This document shows positions 5,205 to 9,204 of a stretch of 9,204 nucleotides of DNA, in pieces. The notes beneath the pieces are model-generated. The model searched no databases and was not told the DNA's origin. It saw only the letters and a program-made list of their open reading frames with translations. The translations under genes were made by a program, and so were the position numbers. The stretch spans positions 1 through 9,204 of the forward strand of contig JASGGU010000112.1 in the NCBI GenBank assembly GCA_047602645.1, read 5' to 3'. The first letter of the stretch is position 1. Every line of letters starts with the position of its first letter. This stretch comes from JAEYFP01 sp047602645. GTDB taxonomy: Bacteria; Bacillota; Clostridia; Lachnospirales; Lachnospiraceae.

Positions 5205-5954
5205 TCATTTTTTAAGTATTCTCTCTAAATAAGTGACATCTAACAAATTCACTGTCTCAAAATTTCCTTTATAAAAGACACCCCAGTTATTAAAAACACA
5301 GGGCAGTTCCTTGGCCTTTTGCAGCGTATCTACTTGAATGAAAAAAACAGGAACGTCATTCGCTGCGCAATACTGCTTTATCATTTCTATGTTTTGAGGG
5401 ACATAGGGACATTGCAGATCATAGTATATGGTCAGCTCTTTGCTTTCAATCCCTTGGTTTTTAACAATTTGCGAAAACTTTGGCGTTGTTCCGTCAAAAG
5501 AAAGTGCAAGCAGTTCATACCCATTGCGGGTAGTATCCACAACCTGAAAGCCGAACTTCTTCGCAAATGATTGGTCGGAAAGGAAAGATTTCTGTTTTTT
5601 TGCACCGAGCATACAAATCCCGGATTTGCCCTTTTCTCTGGCATCGGTCAAGCAATACTCCATCAGCAATTTGCCATATCCTTTTCCTTTATAACTGCCG
5701 GAAACCCATAAACAATACACATAAAAATAGTTGTCACCGGTGATGGGAACCCAGGCTGTCTCAAGAGGCGCATACTCAATAAAAACCGTAGCCTTTTCGT
5801 CTAACTTTCTAAAGACATGTCCTTCCTTTAACCGCGCCGAAAGCCATTGCTTCTTTGCGTCAATCCCCTGATGAGGCTTTTTGCTGCGGATAATACAGCA
5901 TACATGTTCATTGGCAAGGTTTTCTGTTGTTAAGTTTATAAAATCAGCACACAT
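5205..5954 (-). CDS. YoaP-type protein: GNAT acetyltransferase fused to a thioredoxin-like C-terminal domain
   Basis: The 249-residue protein has an N-terminal GNAT domain (about residues 1-150). The acetyl-CoA loop GSYKGKGYGKLLM is at 86-98, with the pattern K89-x-x-G92-x-G94, preceded by the beta strand FYVYCLWV. The C-terminal part (about 170-249) begins with the strand ELTIYYDLQCPYVPQN, a thioredoxin-like start in which the CxxC site is reduced to C182-P-Y-V185. This two-part layout and length match the YoaP family described from B. subtilis, whose substrate I do not know. The start ATG (complement of 5952-5954) is preceded by AGAGAGGA (complement of 5965-5972). It is transcribed away from the DUF1848 gene, with AT-rich promoter sequence between. 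No strong terminator is seen after its stop; only a weak 8-bp hairpin at 5159-5185. Function: probable N-acetylation of an unknown small molecule or protein. Confidence 0.85.
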   Translation of the reverse strand: MCADFINLTTENLANEHVCCIIRSKKPHQGIDAKKQWLSARLKEGHVFRKLDEKATVFIEYAPLETAWVPITGDNYFYVYCLWVSGSYKGKGYGKLLMEYCLTDAREKGKSGICMLGAKKQKSFLSDQSFAKKFGFQVVDTTRNGYELLALSFDGTTPKFSQIVKNQGIESKELTIYYDLQCPYVPQNIEMIKQYCAANDVPVFFIQVDTLQKAKELPCVFNNWGVFYKGNFETVNLLDVTYLERILKK

Positions 5955-5989
5955 ATTTTTATTTTCCTCTCTTAAAAACGGCTATTATA

Positions 5990-6018
5990 ATTATACTTTT
6001 TTGAAAAGAAAATGGAAA
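5990..6018 (-). promoter_or_regulatory. Candidate sigma-A promoter of the YoaP-type gene
   Basis: On the complementary strand a perfect TATAAT (complement of 5990-5995) is preceded by TTTCCA (complement of 6013-6018, 4 of 6 consensus) with a 17-bp spacer. Transcription would begin near 5983, about 30 nt before the start codon. A second TATAAT at 5984-5989 overlaps nearby, so the exact start is uncertain. Confidence 0.45.
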
Positions 6019-6044
6019 GGAAATTATGCGGATGTAAAATTTTG

Positions 6045-6072
6045 TTGTATCTTTAACTTGTTTTGATATAAT
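6045..6072 (+). promoter_or_regulatory. Extended -10 promoter of the DUF1848 gene
   Basis: TGATATAAT at 6064-6072 combines a perfect TATAAT with the extended TG element. A weak TTGTAT at 6045-6050 lies 16 bp upstream. Transcription is expected near 6079, giving a leader of about 68 nt. It is divergent from the candidate promoter of the YoaP-type gene about 30 bp away. Confidence 0.6.
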
Positions 6073-6146
6073 GAATTGACAGGTATTCTGCTTGAAAAGT
6101 TATTGTTGTTTATTGGGGCGTATTACAGCTATGTTGAGGTGTTGAG

Positions 6147-7091
6147 GTGATTTTAAGTGTCAGCAGAAGGACAGACATTCCGAATTATTATTCGGAATGG
6201 TTTATGAATCGAATAGAAGAGGGATATCTGTATGTGAGAAATCCGATGAACATTCACCAAGTGAGTAAAATATCGATTTCTCCTAAAGTAGTTGATTGCA
6301 TTGTGTTTTGGACTAAAAATCCGGAGCCTATGCTGAATAAGCTGGGACAATTGAAAGATTATAACTATTACTTTCAGTTTACGCTTACCGGATATGGAAA
6401 AGAGATAGAGCCGTTTTTACCGCATAAACGAGATAAAATGATTCCGATATTTCAGCAATTATCCGGTATGATCGGCAAGCAAAAAGTAGTTTGGAGATAT
6501 GATCCAATTATTATTACAGATGCCTATTCTGAAAAGTATCATTTAAAAGCATTCCATGAAATCGCATCAAGTTTAAATGGATATTGTACTAGGGTAGTCA
6601 TCAGTTTTGTTGATTTCTATGCTAAAACAAAAAGGAATATGAAGGGCATTCAAGTAATAGATAATAATCAAAAAAAAATACTTTTTTTTTCGGAAAAGCT
6701 GGCTGAGATTGCAAGAAGTAATGGAATGGAAATTGAGACATGCGCGGAACTTATGGACTTATCTTCTTGCGGAATGAAACATAGCAGCTGTATTGATAAG
6801 AAATTGATAGAAAATATAATAGGTTACCCTATTAAAGCGCAGAAAGACAAAAATCAAAGAGAAGAATGCGGCTGTGTCGAGAGTATTGATATCGGTACAT
6901 ATAACACTTGCTTGAATGGATGTAAGTATTGTTATGCAAATGATAGTGAAGAGCGGGTGAAAGCAAATAGATCACAATATGACGTTTGTTCGCCGATTCT
7001 TTGCAGCCAGATAACAGAAGCTGATAAAATGACTGAGAGAGCTGTAAAATCAATAAAAGAGGAACAGATCAGTCTGTTTAATTTGGAATAA
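6147..7091 (+). CDS. DUF1848 family protein with C-terminal cysteine cluster
   Basis: The 314-residue protein opens with ILSVSRRTDIPNYYSEWFMNRI, the conserved beginning of DUF1848. Also typical are VDCIVFWTKNPEPM, YYFQFTLTGYGKEIEP and VVWRYDPIIITD. The C-terminal half carries cysteines at 199, 208, 215, 241, 243 and then CLNGCKYCYAN, a C255-x3-C259-x2-C262 arrangement like the iron-sulfur site of radical SAM enzymes but near the C-terminus. Family function is not established; an Fe-S or radical-SAM-like activity is inference. The start is GTG at 6147: translation from there gives the family N-terminus, and GAGGT at 6136-6140 provides a ribosome binding site at suitable spacing. The gene stands alone under its own extended -10 promoter. 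Further cysteines at 281 and 286 follow the cluster. Confidence 0.88.
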   Translation: MILSVSRRTDIPNYYSEWFMNRIEEGYLYVRNPMNIHQVSKISISPKVVDCIVFWTKNPEPMLNKLGQLKDYNYYFQFTLTGYGKEIEPFLPHKRDKMIPIFQQLSGMIGKQKVVWRYDPIIITDAYSEKYHLKAFHEIASSLNGYCTRVVISFVDFYAKTKRNMKGIQVIDNNQKKILFFSEKLAEIARSNGMEIETCAELMDLSSCGMKHSSCIDKKLIENIIGYPIKAQKDKNQREECGCVESIDIGTYNTCLNGCKYCYANDSEERVKANRSQYDVCSPILCSQITEADKMTERAVKSIKEEQISLFNLE

Positions 7092-7253
7092 TCGTTGCTG
7101 AAGAGACAATGTAATTTTGCACAAGGAATTATAAACGTGGATTTGCAACCTGAAGTGGATAAAATTCTTTAAAAAGAAAATGAAAGTTGGTGTACGGCGC
7201 CTTTCAATTGAATGATAATATTTATTATAAAATATTTGAAAGGAAAAACAGAA

Positions 7254-7754
7254 ATGAGTGAATTTAATCAACTTTTGCTTGAGAAAATGAGTGAAACAGA
7301 TGTGACTGCTATGACAGTTATCATGAAAAAAGCTTTTGATGAGGACACAAGACGACATTTAGGAATAGAAGAAGGAGGCCCGCCTGATTATGATAACGGT
7401 GGTTTTATTAGAAAATGGTATTTAAACAGCGGTGCAAGATCGTTTAAGGTATTGCTGGACGGAAAATTGATTGGCGGATTGAATGTATTTATTAATGATA
7501 ATAGGGAGAACTATCTGGGCAATCTATATATTGACCCTTTATACGAAGACAATGGGTATGGAACCTTGCTTTGGAAAATGATAGAACGCATGTATCCTGA
7601 TACAATAAAGTGGAAAACAGATACAAAGGGCTTTTCCAAACGTAATCACCATTTTTATATTAATAAGTGTGGATTTAAAGTTGTAAAAATTGAAAATCCA
7701 AAAGATAAATTAGAGGAAAACTATATTCTTGAAAAAGAAATGGGCAGTATCTAA
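7254..7754 (+). CDS. GNAT family N-acetyltransferase
   Basis: This is a 166-residue GNAT protein. Strand 4 and the acetyl-CoA loop are visible as ENYLGNLYIDPLYEDNGYGTLLWKMIE (residues 85-111), with the glycine pattern D99-N-G101-Y-G103. The C-terminal NHHFYINKCGFKVV is the usual closing strand-helix element. The substrate cannot be read from the sequence. The frame is open back to an ATG at 7212, but that extension (IFIIKYLKGKTE) has no ribosome binding site. AAAGGA at 7239-7244 precedes ATG 7254, so the shorter start is preferred. The stop codon overlaps or abuts the next gene, an XRE regulator with a small-molecule-binding domain, so the two are probably co-expressed and functionally linked. 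A resistance or detoxification role is a guess. Confidence 0.88.
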   Translation: MSEFNQLLLEKMSETDVTAMTVIMKKAFDEDTRRHLGIEEGGPPDYDNGGFIRKWYLNSGARSFKVLLDGKLIGGLNVFINDNRENYLGNLYIDPLYEDNGYGTLLWKMIERMYPDTIKWKTDTKGFSKRNHHFYINKCGFKVVKIENPKDKLEENYILEKEMGSI

Positions 7755-7768
7755 TGGGAGGCCGCATA

Positions 7769-8458
7769 ATGGGTTTTGGATCAAATTTACAATTTCTGAG
7801 GAAAATGTATGATGGAATGACTCAGGAAAGACTGGCCGAAAAAATTGGAGTTTCGAGGCAAACAATTTCCAAATGGGAAATGGAATTATCTTTTCCGGAA
7901 ATGGAGAAGGCAATTTCTTTATGTAATTTATTTAACTGTTCATTAGATGAATTATTACGCGGAAATGTGAATACGGATGATGATGCATATACTAATCTAA
8001 GGATAGAAACGATTAATTCATTTCATTATTTTATGTATGCAGTAATTAGTGAAAATCCGGAGAAGGATGCGAAAGATCATGTGCATAATTGGGCAGTTGC
8101 CAATCATATTAAAGATTCTAAGATAATCGGTTGGAATTTTCCGTTTGTTTCGCAGGAACAGGTTAATGTTTATCATATGCATGGATATGCTGCGGCGTGT
8201 ATGCTGCAAGAAAAGTTTGAATCTAATTTGCCCGGAATAGGATTTCAGAATACATATAGATATGCTGTAATTACAATAAGAGATCCGTTTAGAAATCCTT
8301 TTGTACTGATACCCAATGCCTATAGAACTCTATCGCGCTATATGGAAGTGAATCAATTTCATTGCATAGAGGATCATAAAGCCTTGTCTTGTTTTGAATG
8401 GGAATATAAGATTGGTGAGGTTATACACATGGATATCTATCTTGCTATCGAAGCTTAA
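7769..8458 (+). CDS. XRE-family regulator with C-terminal GyrI-like effector-binding domain
   Basis: Residues 6-64 form an HTH_3 (Cro/C1-type) DNA-binding domain: LRKMYDGMTQERLAEKIGVSRQTISKWEMELSFPEME, with recognition helix SRQTISKWE at 29-37. After a short acidic linker (NVNTDDDAY), residues ~73-229 form a GyrI-like domain of the kind that binds small ligands in AraC/MerR regulators: opening strand RIETINSFHYFMYAVI, middle YRYAVITIRDPF, and closing CFEWEYKIGEVIHMDIYLAI. The protein is 229 residues. GGGAGG at 7756-7761 sits 7 nt before ATG 7769, favouring this start; an in-frame ATG at 7754 overlaps the GNAT stop codon in a TAATG and would add five residues. It probably senses a metabolite and controls its own operon with the upstream acetyltransferase, which is inference from the arrangement. 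Confidence 0.87.
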   Translation: MGFGSNLQFLRKMYDGMTQERLAEKIGVSRQTISKWEMELSFPEMEKAISLCNLFNCSLDELLRGNVNTDDDAYTNLRIETINSFHYFMYAVISENPEKDAKDHVHNWAVANHIKDSKIIGWNFPFVSQEQVNVYHMHGYAAACMLQEKFESNLPGIGFQNTYRYAVITIRDPFRNPFVLIPNAYRTLSRYMEVNQFHCIEDHKALSCFEWEYKIGEVIHMDIYLAIEA

Positions 8459-8474
8459 TTGATTTTGCCATCAG

Positions 8475-8543
8475 AGCATTACTTGACTCTCCCGCAGCCT
8501 CCGGTATCTGCCGCAAGAGAGTCAATAAATGCTTCAAAGCATT
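8475..8543. repeat. Palindromic hairpin between convergent genes, with competing arms
   Basis: TTGACTCTC (8483-8491) pairs with GAGAGTCAA (8517-8525) in a perfect 9-bp stem, with GCAG/CTGC inside the loop. Outside it, AGCATT (8475-8480) can pair with AATGCT (8528-8533), which can instead pair with a second AGCATT at 8538-8543 across a TCAA loop. There is no U tract on either strand, so it is not a classical terminator, although its place between two convergent stop codons suggests transcript end formation or stability. Confidence 0.6.
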
Positions 8544-8549
8544 CTGCGT

Positions 8550-9204
8550 TTATAGCCATTCCGTGTATTGCTTAATATAGTGCTTTTTTATGAGCAGAAC
8601 CGATAGACAGTATCCGAGCAGAAGCAGGGCAAGCCATGGTACAAAGGAAATCGGGAGCGGCATCATATCAATAGCGACTGCCAGACCGCTGAAGCCGACC
8701 GCGATCGCTACCACTGCGACAATAGCGGTGGATAGGAGAAGCGGCAGTGACGGCTTATTTTCCAGGAAAGGAGTCTTTGCCGTGCGAATCATATGAATGA
8801 TCAGTACCTGAGACACCGTACCAAATACAAACCATCCGCTTTGAAACAGCGGAGCAAGGTCCGGACGGTCAGCGCCGATCGCCCGCCACATGACAGAGAA
8901 GCACAGGAGATCGAAGATGGAACTTAGAGGCCCCATATAGGCCATGAAGGATCGAATAGAACGAGTCTCCCATTTTCGCGGCTTCTTAATATATTCTTTA
9001 TCAACACTGTCGAACGGTATGCCCATTTGGGAAAAGTCACACAGCAGATTTTGCGTCAGGATCTGTACAGGCAGCATCGGCAAAAACGGCAGGAAGATGC
9101 TTGCGGCTATGATTGAAATCATGTTTCCGAAGTTGCCGCTTGCAGCCATTTTAATATACTTTACAATATTTCCGAACGTGCGGCGGCCTTCGATAACACC
9201 CTCC
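8550..9204 (-). CDS. mgtA: Magnesium-translocating P-type ATPase, C-terminal membrane domain (5' part outside window)
   Basis: The reading frame enters from the right edge with EGVIEGRRTFGNIVKYIKMAASGNFGN, the conserved segment between the ATP hinge and the fifth membrane helix of P-type ATPases. It continues for about 218 residues to a stop at 8550-8552. The stretch LPMLPVQILTQNLLCDFSQMGIPFDSVDKEYIKKPRKW is characteristic of type IIIB (MgtA/MgtB) transporters and distinguishes it from calcium pumps. About six hydrophobic helices follow, ending in the basic tail LLIKKHYIKQYTEWL. Such pumps import Mg2+ across the cytoplasmic membrane at the expense of ATP. The phosphorylation site, nucleotide domain and any Mg-sensing leader lie outside the window. 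It converges with the XRE gene, with 91 bp between the two stop codons. Confidence 0.92.
   Translation of the reverse strand, partial: EGVIEGRRTFGNIVKYIKMAASGNFGNMISIIAASIFLPFLPMLPVQILTQNLLCDFSQMGIPFDSVDKEYIKKPRKWETRSIRSFMAYMGPLSSIFDLLCFSVMWRAIGADRPDLAPLFQSGWFVFGTVSQVLIIHMIRTAKTPFLENKPSLPLLLSTAIVAVVAIAVGFSGLAVAIDMMPLPISFVPWLALLLLGYCLSVLLIKKHYIKQYTEWL

Noticed and set aside
5881..6066. 61-codon + strand frame between the YoaP-type and DUF1848 genes
   Set aside because: Half of it is antisense to the YoaP-type gene and the rest covers the promoter region; no coding signature.
6075..6103. TTGACA at 6075-6080 as an alternative promoter for the DUF1848 gene
   Set aside because: The hexamer 17 bp downstream (GTTATT) is a poor -10 box; the extended -10 promoter just upstream is far better.
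7092..7211. A possible protein relic after the DUF1848 stop (frame reading VDLQPEVDKIL, stop, KENESWCTAPFN)
   Set aside because: It looks faintly protein-like but contains a stop codon, has no start signal, and I cannot assign it to any family; too short to support.
7212..7253. Upstream start for the GNAT gene at ATG 7212
   Set aside because: There is no ribosome binding site for it, while AAAGGA sits properly before ATG 7254.
1..9204. CRISPR array, tRNA or rRNA genes, or a complete insertion sequence
   Set aside because: No regularly spaced direct repeats, no cloverleaf or rRNA sequence, and no transposase or integrase reading frame were seen on either strand.

Overview
The window looks like a chromosome segment from a low-to-moderate-GC Bacillota, most likely class Clostridia (Lachnospiraceae-like). 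The main reason is the conserved gene string ecfA2-ecfT-truA-...-rplM-rpsI on the + strand. Supporting signs are strong AGGAGG-type ribosome binding sites, sigma-A promoters and DUF4190, YoaP and DUF1848 proteins. The genus cannot be fixed from the sequence alone.

Left part (1-4376), core genome. The C-terminal half of the ECF-transporter ATPase EcfA2 runs in from the left edge. It is followed by the membrane coupling protein EcfT and the tRNA pseudouridine synthase TruA. A promoter overlapping the truA stop codon drives a small DUF4190 membrane protein. Next comes a divergent Lgt-family prolipoprotein diacylglyceryl transferase. A perfect-consensus sigma-A promoter and a structured ~120-nt leader then precede rplM (L13) and rpsI (S9).

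Middle part (4377-8549), accessory and visibly more AT-rich. Immediately after rpsI lies a 147-bp nested palindrome that can fold into a three-way junction and contains the rpsI terminator. Beyond it are two further tandem terminator-like hairpins and a scar of broken genes: a DUF4160 fragment butted against a Fic-domain fragment that has lost its N-terminus and suffered an internal deletion. Four intact cargo-type genes follow: a YoaP-type GNAT/thioredoxin-like fusion (- strand), a DUF1848 cysteine-cluster protein (+), and a one-base-overlapping pair of a GNAT acetyltransferase and an XRE regulator with a GyrI-like sensing domain (+).

Right part (8550-9204). The C-terminal membrane domain of a magnesium-translocating P-type ATPase (MgtA type) enters from the right edge on the - strand, convergent with the XRE gene. 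A second palindromic hairpin with competing arms lies between the two stop codons.

No complete new multi-gene system is proven here. The best candidates for undescribed biology are the composite palindrome after rpsI and the cysteine-rich DUF1848 protein. After those come the GNAT/XRE-GyrI operon and the Lgt-family protein that lacks residues considered essential in E. coli Lgt.
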